A DNA stretch of 60,559 bases from Mangrovicoccus sp. HB161399 (GTDB lineage Bacteria; Pseudomonadota; Alphaproteobacteria; Rhodobacterales; Rhodobacteraceae): assembly GCF_013184745.1 (NCBI RefSeq), contig NZ_JAATVU010000035.1:1-60559 (forward strand), in the 5' to 3' direction. The notes beneath the pieces were generated by a model. The model was given only the letters and a program-made list of their open reading frames with translations. It did not search any database and had not been told where the DNA came from. This document shows, piece by piece, positions 23,986 to 32,566 of the stretch; positions within the stretch are counted from its first letter, which is position 1; the number at the start of each line of letters is the position of its first letter. Position numbers and translations under genes: made by a program.

Positions 23986-26840
23986 CCGACAAGACCACCC
24001 CCATCGACCCGATCACCCATTCCGACGAGCGGCTGAACATCCCGACGCCGGAGCTGGCGCCGATGATGGATCCGGACGATGCGGCGCCGATCAAGGTGGC
24101 CTACCGGACGCGGAACCCCGATCTCGATCCGCAGCTGATCTGGCGCGGCAAGGATGTCGACCAGGCCGCGCTGACCCTCGACGCGCCGCCGATCTACCTG
24201 CAGGAGCAGGTGCACCCGAAGGCAATCATCGAGGACCTGCGCGCGGGCGGGAAACGCAACGGCGAGGGCGGCGGGGTCGACCTCTTCGACCATTTCGGGG
24301 TCAGCGATGACGACCGCGAGGCGGAGATCGAATTCTACCGCCACCACCGCAAATGGTCGAACCGGATGATCCTGGGCGACGGGCTGCAGGTCATGGCCAG
24401 CCTTGCCGAGCGCGAGGGGCTGAAGGGGCAGGTGCAGGCGATCTATCTCGATCCGCCCTATGGCATCAAGTTCAACTCCAACTTCCAGTGGTCCACCACG
24501 TCCCGTGACGTGAAGGATGGCAACCTCGCGCACCTGACCCGCGAACCCGAGCAGGTGAAGGCCTTCCGCGACACCTGGCGCGACGGCATCCATTCCTACC
24601 TGCAATACCTGCGCGACCGTCTGGTGGTGGCGCACGAATTGTTGACCGAGAGCGGATCCTGCTTCGTCCAGATCGGGGATGAAAACGTCCACCGGGTGCG
24701 GGCGCTGATGGATGAGGTGTTTGGGGAGGAGAATTTCCTCTCGATGCTAACAGTTCAGAAAACTGGTGGATTGGTCTCAAAGGGCATCGTTCATACGCTC
24801 GACTATTTGCTTTGGTTCGCGAAAGACGCGGACAAGGTAAAGGTAAGACAGCTGTTCGATGAACGAAAGGCCGGTCATACTTCACTGGAACGGTATGACC
24901 AGGGCACCGACCGGATGGGCCAACTCGTACGATGGAACAAGCTTTCTGAGAAAGCTCGGTTTTCTGGGGAGTGGTTTAGGGCGAGAACTGTCGCACTTGA
25001 ATCCGCTAATCCTCGTTTCGAGTTCGCTCATGAAGGGTTGATGTTTAACCAGCGGTGGAAAACCAATCTCACCGGTCTACGAAAGTTGCAACAAAGTCTG
25101 AGGATACAGAGTACCGGAAAACGGCTGAACTCGATACGACTCGTCGACGATTTTCGTATCATTCCCATCACTGATCGTTGGGAATCTATGCAGATCGGCA
25201 AGGAACTGACGTACGTCGTACAGACACCAGAAACCGCAATTGCTCGCTGCCTCCTCATGACCACCGATCCCGGTGACCTCGTGCTCGATCCCACTTGCGG
25301 CTCCGGCACCGCGGCTTACGTCGCCGAGCAATGGGGGCGGCGCTGGATCACCATCGACACCTCTCGTGTGGCGCTGGCGCTGGCCCGCGCGCGGATCATG
25401 GGGGCGAAATACCCCTGGTACCTCCTCGCCGACAGTGCCGAAGGCCAGCGGAAAGAGGCCGAGGTCACCCGCTCCGCCCCCGCCACGGCCGCGACCTACA
25501 ACGACATCCGCCACGGATTTGTTTACCAGCGCGTCCCGCACATCACCCTGAAGAGTATCGCCAACAACACCGAGATCGACGAGATCTGGGCCCAGCGGCA
25601 ACCGGCCGTCGAAGACTCGCTCGCGGCGCTCAACGTCGTGCTCCGCGGCCACACCACGCCTTTCCCGGTGGAAACCGGCGGCCGCAAGGGGAAGAAGATC
25701 GACTTCACCGCGACCGGCGACACCACGCTCCCCTCCGGCGAACGCGCGCCCGCAGGCGGGCTGATGGAGTGGGAGGTCCCGCGCCAGGCGCCGAAGGACT
25801 GGCCCGCCGCCGCCAAGCCGGCGCTCGACGCCTTCTGGTCCGCGCGCATCGCCCGGCAGCAGGAGATCGACGCCTCCATCGCCGCCAAGGCAGAGTTCGA
25901 ATACCTCTACGACAAGCCCTACGAAGACAAAAAGCGCGTCCGCGTCGCCGGTCCCTTCACTGTGGAAAGCCTGTCGCCGCACCGCACCCAGGCGGTGAAC
26001 GAGCATGGCGAGCTGATCGACGAGGCCGAGGCGGCTGCGGGCGGCCGTGGCCGGGATGCGCAGGAGGCAGAGAACTACCTGGCGGCGATCCTTGAGAACC
26101 TGCGGAAGGCCGGGGTGCAGCAGTCGGACCGCGCCGACAAGATCGAGTTCACCTCGCTGACCCCCGGTTGGGGCGGCGAGTGGATCGTGGCCGAGGGCCG
26201 CTACATGGAAGGCGAGACCGAGCGGCGCGCGGCGATCTTCGTCGGCCCCGAATACGGCACGGTGCAGCGCGCCGACCTGGTGGCTGCGGCGCGCGAGACG
26301 GCCGATGGCGGCTTCGACATCCTGATCGCCTGCGCCTTCAACTTCGACGCCCACACGGCGGAGTTCCGCAAGCTCGGCCGCGTGCCGGTGCTGCACGCGC
26401 GGATGAACCCGGACCTGCACATGGCGGGCGACCTGAAGGCCGGGGGCGGCAACCTGTTCGTGGTTTTCGGCGAGCCCGACATCGCCGTGGTGCCGGAGGG
26501 CGACCGGTTCCGGGTCGAGCTGAAGGGCGTCGACATCTTCAAGCCCGCGACCGGCGAGGTGGTGAGCTCGGAGCCGGACGACATCGCCTGCTGGTTCATC
26601 GACACGGATTACAACATGGAGTCCTTCTTCGTCCGGCACGCGTATTTCCCGGGGGCGGACGTGCCCTACAAGCAGCTGAAGACGACGCTGAAGGGCGAGA
26701 TCGACGAGGACGCCTGGGAGAGCCTGAAGCGGACGGTCTCGCGGCCCTTCGCGCGGCCGAAATCGGGGCGGATCGCGGTGAAGGTGATCAACCACCTCGG
26801 GGATGAGGTGATGAAGGTGATGAAGGTGATGGGGGTGTGA
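23982..26840 (+). CDS. mod: Type III DNA methyltransferase Mod subunit (N6-adenine, beta class)
   Basis: A 952-residue protein. Catalytic motif IV DPPYG is at about residue 157 and the AdoMet-binding motif I DPTCGSGTAA at about 436, the beta-class order. The target-recognition domain lies between them (about 253-423). A long C-terminal part (about 550-940) extends beyond a typical Mod of 600-700 residues and has no catalytic motif I recognise. It methylates an adenine in the target and guides Res. The recognition-domain DNA (about 24740-25260) is clearly less GC-rich than its flanks, a sign of domain exchange. The gene ends in a repeated GATGAAGGT codon block. Confidence 0.93.
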   Translation: MTDKTTPIDPITHSDERLNIPTPELAPMMDPDDAAPIKVAYRTRNPDLDPQLIWRGKDVDQAALTLDAPPIYLQEQVHPKAIIEDLRAGGKRNGEGGGVDLFDHFGVSDDDREAEIEFYRHHRKWSNRMILGDGLQVMASLAEREGLKGQVQAIYLDPPYGIKFNSNFQWSTTSRDVKDGNLAHLTREPEQVKAFRDTWRDGIHSYLQYLRDRLVVAHELLTESGSCFVQIGDENVHRVRALMDEVFGEENFLSMLTVQKTGGLVSKGIVHTLDYLLWFAKDADKVKVRQLFDERKAGHTSLERYDQGTDRMGQLVRWNKLSEKARFSGEWFRARTVALESANPRFEFAHEGLMFNQRWKTNLTGLRKLQQSLRIQSTGKRLNSIRLVDDFRIIPITDRWESMQIGKELTYVVQTPETAIARCLLMTTDPGDLVLDPTCGSGTAAYVAEQWGRRWITIDTSRVALALARARIMGAKYPWYLLADSAEGQRKEAEVTRSAPATAATYNDIRHGFVYQRVPHITLKSIANNTEIDEIWAQRQPAVEDSLAALNVVLRGHTTPFPVETGGRKGKKIDFTATGDTTLPSGERAPAGGLMEWEVPRQAPKDWPAAAKPALDAFWSARIARQQEIDASIAAKAEFEYLYDKPYEDKKRVRVAGPFTVESLSPHRTQAVNEHGELIDEAEAAAGGRGRDAQEAENYLAAILENLRKAGVQQSDRADKIEFTSLTPGWGGEWIVAEGRYMEGETERRAAIFVGPEYGTVQRADLVAAARETADGGFDILIACAFNFDAHTAEFRKLGRVPVLHARMNPDLHMAGDLKAGGGNLFVVFGEPDIAVVPEGDRFRVELKGVDIFKPATGEVVSSEPDDIACWFIDTDYNMESFFVRHAYFPGADVPYKQLKTTLKGEIDEDAWESLKRTVSRPFARPKSGRIAVKVINHLGDEVMKVMKVMGV

Positions 26841-26842
26841 GA

Positions 26843-27214
26843 ATGGAAGCCAGTCAAGATTTGATGGCCGGATTGAAATCTGCTGCTCGGATCAGTTTCG
26901 AACAGCTCTGGAAGAAACACTCCCATAATGTCGAAATTTCTGATTTGGAGGAATACGAGGGCGGCCTGCATTGCAAGGCCTCATTCGATTGTCCCTTTGA
27001 TGGCACCACGAATGGCGAGTACTCGTTCGAATGGTCCGCAGTGCTCTTGATGATCGAAGATCCGAACGAGATTGAAGGCGTCGAAGACAGCGTCACGGAA
27101 TGGCTATCGGAGAACTTTGAATCTGACGGTCATTCCGAATTGTGTATTGATGAAGATGGTCGAGTACACGCAGCTTCCACAATGCGGTGGTTGTCTGAAT
27201 TCCGAGACGGATAA
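26843..27214 (+). CDS. Small acidic hypothetical protein in the restriction/Druantia operon
   Basis: A 123-residue, strongly acidic protein starting MEASQDLMAG. It has a predicted beta-rich centre (LHCKASFDCPFDG, YSFEWSAVLL) and a helical acidic tail. No domain is recognised. It starts 2 bp after mod and ends right at the start of the helicase gene, so it is translated as part of the operon. GC content is lower than its neighbours, suggesting separate origin. Acidic small proteins in defence operons can be inhibitors or DNA mimics, but nothing here proves that. Confidence 0.75.
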   Translation: MEASQDLMAGLKSAARISFEQLWKKHSHNVEISDLEEYEGGLHCKASFDCPFDGTTNGEYSFEWSAVLLMIEDPNEIEGVEDSVTEWLSENFESDGHSELCIDEDGRVHAASTMRWLSEFRDG

Positions 27215-29224
27215 ATGACTTTCCGCATCGCCGACACCTTTTCCGACAGCCTCGCGAAGCTCTCCGCGCAAGAGCAGAAGGCGGTGAAGACTGCGGCCTT
27301 CGACCTGCAGATGAACCCGGACACGCCCGGATTGTCGCTGCACCGCGTTGATCGTGCCCGCGATCCCGGCTTCTGGACCGCGCGGGTGAACCTCGACATC
27401 CGGCTGGTGCTGCACAAGCACGGTGGCGACACGCTGCTGGCCTATGTCGCCCATCATGACGATGCCTATCGCTGGGCCGAGACCCGGCGGATCGACACCC
27501 ATCCCAAGACTGGCGCAGCGCAGATCGTCGAGATCCGCGAGACTGTCGAGGAAGTGGTGATCCAGCGCTATGTCGAGGAGGCGGTGCGGCTGCCGCGGAT
27601 CTTCGCGGAGGAGAGCGATGACACGCTGCTCGGCTGGGGCGTGCCCGAGGACTGGCTCGGCACCGTGCGGGACGCGACCGAGGACACGGTGCTCGACATC
27701 GCAAGCCACCTGCCCGGCGAGGCGGGCGAGGCCATTCTCCAGGCAGCCACTGGCAACCGTCCGAAGGCGCTGTTCTCGGCATCCGCCGATGGCGATCCCT
27801 ATGCCCATCCGGATGCGAGCCGCCGGTTCCGTACCATGGAGAACCTGGAGGAGTTGCGCGCGGCGCTGGACGCGCCATGGGAGCGGTGGGCAGTCTTCCT
27901 TCATCCGGCGCAGCGGGAGTTCGTGGACCGGGACTTCAACGGTCCCGCACGGGTGATCGGCTCGGCCGGAACCGGCAAGACCGTGGTGGCCCTGCACCGC
28001 GCGGTCCGCATGGCCCAGGAACCCGCCGCGCGCGTGCTGCTGACGACCTTCAACGCGCGTCTCGCCGAGCGGCTTGCCGAAAAGCTGCCACTGCTGGCCG
28101 GAGAGGACGTGCGGAGCCGGATCGAGGTGCTGTCGCTCGATGCCTGTATCACGGAGCTGCACGAGCAGGCCTTCGGGCCGACGCGGGTGGCTACGGATGA
28201 CGAAATCGCGGGGTTACTGAATACGGCAGCGGAGACCGTCGGACTGTCTGTCGATCCGGATTTCCTGATGGACGAATGGACGCTGATCGTCGATGCGTGG
28301 GATGTGCCGGATGCCGACACCTATCGCGATCTGCCGCGTCTCGGACGCAAGGTGCGCATGGCGGCATCCCGGCGTGATCAGCTCTGGGCAGCGTTCGAGA
28401 GTGTACGTGCTGCGTTGGCCGACCGCGGCTGGACCACCATGGCTGCGAAAGCGCACGACCTGCGGAAAGCCGGGCGCTTCCCCTACAGCCACGCGATCAT
28501 CGATGAAGCCCAGGACATCGCGGTGGCGGAGCTGATGTTGCTTGGTGCCCTCCTGGGCGAGGTGCCGAACGGGCTCTTCTTCGCAGGAGATATCGGTCAG
28601 CGCATCTTCCGGGCGCCATTCCCGTGGAAAGCCGCTGGCGTGGACCTTCGCGGCCGCTCGCGCAGCCTGAAGGTGAACTACCGCACCTCGCACCAGATCC
28701 GCCGCCGGAGCGAGGGGCTTTTGCCCGAGACGCTCGTCGAAGCGGATGGCTCGGAGGATCAGCGCCACGGCGTAACCTCTGTCTTCGACGGACCGGCTCC
28801 ACTGATCAAGGTGTTCGATTCCAGAGAAGAAGAACTGGAAGCTCTCATCGGGTGGCTTGGCGAAATTGCCTTGGATGGGATCGGAGCTTCCGAAACGGCA
28901 ATCCTTGTCAGGAACAAAGACCTCTCCGGGCTTCTGTCCGAAGCCGTTAGTTCAGAAGTTCAAGTTTTGCCCATGCATGATGCCAAGGGAGCGGAGTTCC
29001 GGGCGGTTGCGGTCGTAGCACTAGACCATGACGTGGTTCCTGACGAAGCCCGTCTTCTCGCAGCCCGGGACGAAGCGCAGCTCGACGAGGTCATGGCGAC
29101 AGAACGGCACTTGCTATACGTCGCAGCGACGAGAGCGCGCGACAGATTGTGGATGTCGGGGGTGAACCCAGTCTCCGAATTCGTAACCGATCTTCTGGCC
29201 GCAAAATCAGAATTTCCGACCTAA
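27215..29224 (+). CDS. RelE-like domain fused to a UvrD/Rep-type SF1 helicase
   Basis: A 669-residue protein in two parts. Residues 1-95 resemble the RelE/ParE toxin fold (FSDSLAKLSAQEQKAVKTAA, LHRVDRARDPGFWTARVNLD, then IRLVLHKHG). Residues about 225-660 are an SF1A helicase: GSAGTGKT near 249, IIDEAQD near 428, GDIGQRIF near 455, VNYRTSHQIRRRSE near 487, LPMHDAKGAEF near 590 and YVAATRARDRLW near 634. Such helicases process DNA ends or displace proteins. It begins one base after the previous stop. RelE-like domains fused to helicases are known but rare enough to note; whether the domain has RNase activity or only binds RNA or DNA is unknown. Confidence 0.87.
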   Translation: MTFRIADTFSDSLAKLSAQEQKAVKTAAFDLQMNPDTPGLSLHRVDRARDPGFWTARVNLDIRLVLHKHGGDTLLAYVAHHDDAYRWAETRRIDTHPKTGAAQIVEIRETVEEVVIQRYVEEAVRLPRIFAEESDDTLLGWGVPEDWLGTVRDATEDTVLDIASHLPGEAGEAILQAATGNRPKALFSASADGDPYAHPDASRRFRTMENLEELRAALDAPWERWAVFLHPAQREFVDRDFNGPARVIGSAGTGKTVVALHRAVRMAQEPAARVLLTTFNARLAERLAEKLPLLAGEDVRSRIEVLSLDACITELHEQAFGPTRVATDDEIAGLLNTAAETVGLSVDPDFLMDEWTLIVDAWDVPDADTYRDLPRLGRKVRMAASRRDQLWAAFESVRAALADRGWTTMAAKAHDLRKAGRFPYSHAIIDEAQDIAVAELMLLGALLGEVPNGLFFAGDIGQRIFRAPFPWKAAGVDLRGRSRSLKVNYRTSHQIRRRSEGLLPETLVEADGSEDQRHGVTSVFDGPAPLIKVFDSREEELEALIGWLGEIALDGIGASETAILVRNKDLSGLLSEAVSSEVQVLPMHDAKGAEFRAVAVVALDHDVVPDEARLLAARDEAQLDEVMATERHLLYVAATRARDRLWMSGVNPVSEFVTDLLAAKSEFPT

Positions 29225-29243
29225 GAATTGAACTGGACTCCCT

Positions 29244-32200
29244 ATGCCGGACGCATGTGATACGCATTTTCCGACGGGCACGCCTGCCCCATGCCAACAT
29301 CTCTTTGACAAGATCGGCCTTGCATATCGATCCGGGCAGCCCCTGCACGCATATCGGCTTCGGGACGATGCGGTCGACCTTCTTCAGACGCACCTGGTGG
29401 AGGCAATCAAGAGACGTCGGCTGAACGAATACGCTGCGGTCTTCGTGCTGTGGAGCGCGGAGACATTTCGTCGCGAGTTCGACGGTGGGCAATACACTTG
29501 GGCGTTTCTGACGGACCGGCTGAATTCAACGCCGGAAGCGCTTGATCTGCAGCACATCGTGCAGCGCGGCCTCACATGGTTTGGCCGTAAGCTAACCCGC
29601 ACCGAGCATGGCACCACGTACTATCTCAAGACGCTCGCAGCCGAGGGAGGCCTTCCCGAAGCGCTGCTGGCCGATACCGAAGGCAATACCCGCAGGCTAG
29701 TGCGTGGCCTTCTTGCCGAAATCGACAAGGTTGGACCGGGCGCGCCCGAGGAGGTTCTCGACGCGCTCACCGCGCAAAGGGCGCAGGCGCTTCCAATGGG
29801 GTTCCGAACCCCCGAGTTCCAAACACTCCTGCGCGAATTCTGCCTTCTGCTTCTGGCACGAAAATCCGAGATCCCGCCGGGAATTCCGCCAGGCGCCCGG
29901 CAGAGTTGGCTCGATGCGAACCGGCCGGGCTGGAAGGATGCCCTGCCGCTGCGGATCGACTCCACCGCGGCGCAGAGCCTACTCTACGAGGCGGTCCGCA
30001 CCGAGAACAGTGCCGGGCGCGACACCATCGCGACCCGGCACCTGGTTCGGGTCGAGGACCGCTGGGTGCCGAAGCTGCGCATCGCCCAGTTTGCGGAATT
30101 GCCAGATTGGATGATGGGCCTCGACGAGCCCGGACGCCTGCGCTCAGTCAGGTTCCTGCCGGATACCGACCTTGCACAGCAGGCGCCCGGGCTTGTTCTG
30201 TCGGCCTACAGAGAAGCGGACAGTCGGAGCTGGGAAGTACGCCGCGACGGCTCCTTGCGACGTGCGGAGATCGCGATGCCGCTTGATGCCCCGGTTGCGT
30301 TCCGGCTGGTGGCGGAAGGACAGCTGATGGGCACACATGTGCCCCCAGGCTGCGAGGTACAAGGGGATGACGATATCCCCACTATCTGGGCTGCCGAAGA
30401 GAAGGACCCGGATGGCAAGGTGCAGAGCCTGCGCAAACTGGGCGCGAGTGCGCAGAGAACCAAGGCTCCGCACCTCTGGGTGCTGGCGCAGGACGGCACT
30501 GCCCGGTTCGAGGACCTTGAGGCAACGGTAGACAGCAGGATCGGCACCGCGACACTGTGGCGGGTGACCGGCAAGGGTGTGGTGATCAATTCCGCAGGGC
30601 GCATACCGATCGCCACCGCCGCTGAGGACGAGGCGACCGACAGCCTGATGGCCAGGGCTGCCTCGGTACCTGGCTTGCGTGACAAGAACCGATCCGAGTT
30701 CCTGCGCGGGCTGCCCACCTTCCAAGTATTGACCGTGGACGGTACCGGCCGTCGGCTGACCCGGAAGCAAATGTGCTGGCGGGCGGCTGGCCAGAAGAAC
30801 TGGAAGAAAGGCCTGCCAGATGCTGCAACTTGTCTTGGCACCTATCAGTTCTGCTGGATGGAGGAACATGGAGGCCTGCGCGCATTCACTACCGTCCGGC
30901 TGATCCCGGACCAGGCACAGATCGTCCTGATCGATTGTCACGATGGATTTTACGAATGCCGTACGACAGGCCTGCCTGCGGGGACAGTAGTCAGCCTCGG
31001 GCAAGGCGTTTCCGGCATGGTCCCGGCAAATGGTGTCATGACCTTGCGCATGGGCGATGCCGCCTCTGTATTGGGACGCATTCCGTTGCACATCCGCCCA
31101 CCTGAAGATGGAGCCCGCGCTTTCGATGCGACCCTGCCTCGCCCCGGTGACCGGGGCCATTTCATCGATGCCGAGGATCGCATACTTCAAAGCGATATCG
31201 AGCTCGACCTTGGCAGCCTTCGCGGCTGGCGGATCGACGCGCCGACCGACCGGAAGGCCGAACTCCGGCTCCGCCTCCAAGGAGAACACAATCCGCGCAA
31301 ACCGATCCTTCTGAGCGTTACCAACGAGACATCGCTCAGTGCATTGTTGCCCCGGTTGCGCGGACTGATGGCCATCGGCGGGCCGGACAGCGAGCTTCGG
31401 ATGCGCATCATGGTTGGATCGACGCAAAGCCACCGCATCACGCTCCGGCGCCATCTGCGCAGCGGCGAATGGAACTCTGAAGCCTTCAGGCTAGGGCTGG
31501 ATAACGAGGCCGTCTCTCCTGGAGGGCTAGAAGTCGAGGCCGTAAATATCTCGGCGCCCTCGCTTAGCACCACGATCCCCGCGCTGCACCCCGGTGAGAG
31601 TCCGATGCCGCTTCTGCCGGAGCACCCCGGCCCTTGGATGATCTTTGCACGCGACGCCGAGGGCCTGGTCCGTCCGCCACGGCCACTGGAAAAGACCCTT
31701 TCAGGCGAAGCCATCCCGGCGCCACGGTTCTCGGACGAGATGCTGTCCTGCGGACAGTACAGACACCGGAACGAACGGATCGCCGCCTTCGGCAAGGCGT
31801 TGCGCGGTCTGCTTTCCATCCAGGGCATGGGTGACCTAGGCCTTTACGAGGAGCAACTCGACGTGCTTGGCGAAGGCGAGGCACTGTCCAGCCTCGACTC
31901 CGTCGTAGCATTGTCCGATGCACCGGAACTTGCCTGTCTGCTCCTGCTGCGCGCAAGGCCAGAGGCGCTCGGCGCAAGGCTGGAATTGGAAAGCGTCAGC
32001 CCGTTCTCCTGGACTACGCTGCCTTTGAATGCCTGGTGCAAGGCGCTATCCGCACAAGAGGCTGCGCTCTTCTCCCAGCTGCTTCATAGCGGCCTGCCGG
32101 AAGGCGACGCACGCAACTACTCACGGAAGGCCGTCGCGGATCGTCTACGGCAGATCCTGGATCGCCGCCCCGAGATCGCCGGACAGATTTTCCTTGCAGC

Positions 32201-32561
32201 GATGGAAACAGGCATTTTCTTGGCCTTGAAAGATATCTGCCATCCGCCCCCAGCCCTGAACAATCCTGAGGCGGCGCTCTCCAATTTCGCGCAGGAAGCT
32301 GTCAAAAAGCACGAGGCTGAAAGGCAGCCATTCGATCTTCGCTCACAGTATACGCCTGCTTCGTTCGAGAAATTCTTCGACGGTATCCGTGGGTTGCTAG
32401 ACGCGCCACTTGTGGCGGCAGAGCATGTCCTTGGGCTGCTGCCGCATCCGCCAGATACCGAGACCGCCGTCGCGCTACTGCATTATCGGCTGCACGACCC
32501 CGACTATTTCGAGACGGCAATGCCCGCCGCCATCGCCCTGATCATTGCCAAGACGAAGTGA
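29244..32561 (+). CDS. druH: Druantia type III protein DruH (STY4851/YjiT-like)
   Basis: A 1105-residue protein with no enzyme motif that I can identify. The call rests on its length, its position directly before a DruE-type helicase with a 4-bp overlap, and a general similarity to the large YjiT/STY4851-type proteins that pair with such helicases. Two-gene DruH-DruE units define Druantia type III anti-phage systems. The C-terminal third is helical; the middle is beta-rich. The ATG at 29244 is used, without a clear ribosome site, 19 bp after the helicase gene. It ends at TGA 32559-32561. Confidence 0.78.
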   Translation: MPDACDTHFPTGTPAPCQHLFDKIGLAYRSGQPLHAYRLRDDAVDLLQTHLVEAIKRRRLNEYAAVFVLWSAETFRREFDGGQYTWAFLTDRLNSTPEALDLQHIVQRGLTWFGRKLTRTEHGTTYYLKTLAAEGGLPEALLADTEGNTRRLVRGLLAEIDKVGPGAPEEVLDALTAQRAQALPMGFRTPEFQTLLREFCLLLLARKSEIPPGIPPGARQSWLDANRPGWKDALPLRIDSTAAQSLLYEAVRTENSAGRDTIATRHLVRVEDRWVPKLRIAQFAELPDWMMGLDEPGRLRSVRFLPDTDLAQQAPGLVLSAYREADSRSWEVRRDGSLRRAEIAMPLDAPVAFRLVAEGQLMGTHVPPGCEVQGDDDIPTIWAAEEKDPDGKVQSLRKLGASAQRTKAPHLWVLAQDGTARFEDLEATVDSRIGTATLWRVTGKGVVINSAGRIPIATAAEDEATDSLMARAASVPGLRDKNRSEFLRGLPTFQVLTVDGTGRRLTRKQMCWRAAGQKNWKKGLPDAATCLGTYQFCWMEEHGGLRAFTTVRLIPDQAQIVLIDCHDGFYECRTTGLPAGTVVSLGQGVSGMVPANGVMTLRMGDAASVLGRIPLHIRPPEDGARAFDATLPRPGDRGHFIDAEDRILQSDIELDLGSLRGWRIDAPTDRKAELRLRLQGEHNPRKPILLSVTNETSLSALLPRLRGLMAIGGPDSELRMRIMVGSTQSHRITLRRHLRSGEWNSEAFRLGLDNEAVSPGGLEVEAVNISAPSLSTTIPALHPGESPMPLLPEHPGPWMIFARDAEGLVRPPRPLEKTLSGEAIPAPRFSDEMLSCGQYRHRNERIAAFGKALRGLLSIQGMGDLGLYEEQLDVLGEGEALSSLDSVVALSDAPELACLLLLRARPEALGARLELESVSPFSWTTLPLNAWCKALSAQEAALFSQLLHSGLPEGDARNYSRKAVADRLRQILDRRPEIAGQIFLAAMETGIFLALKDICHPPPALNNPEAALSNFAQEAVKKHEAERQPFDLRSQYTPASFEKFFDGIRGLLDAPLVAAEHVLGLLPHPPDTETAVALLHYRLHDPDYFETAMPAAIALIIAKTK

Positions 32562-32566
32562 CGACC

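Noticed and set aside
26811-26836. Repeated GATGAAGGT at the end of mod as a phase-variation tract
   Set aside because: The unit is 9 bp, so changes in number keep the frame; it only alters a C-terminal tail.
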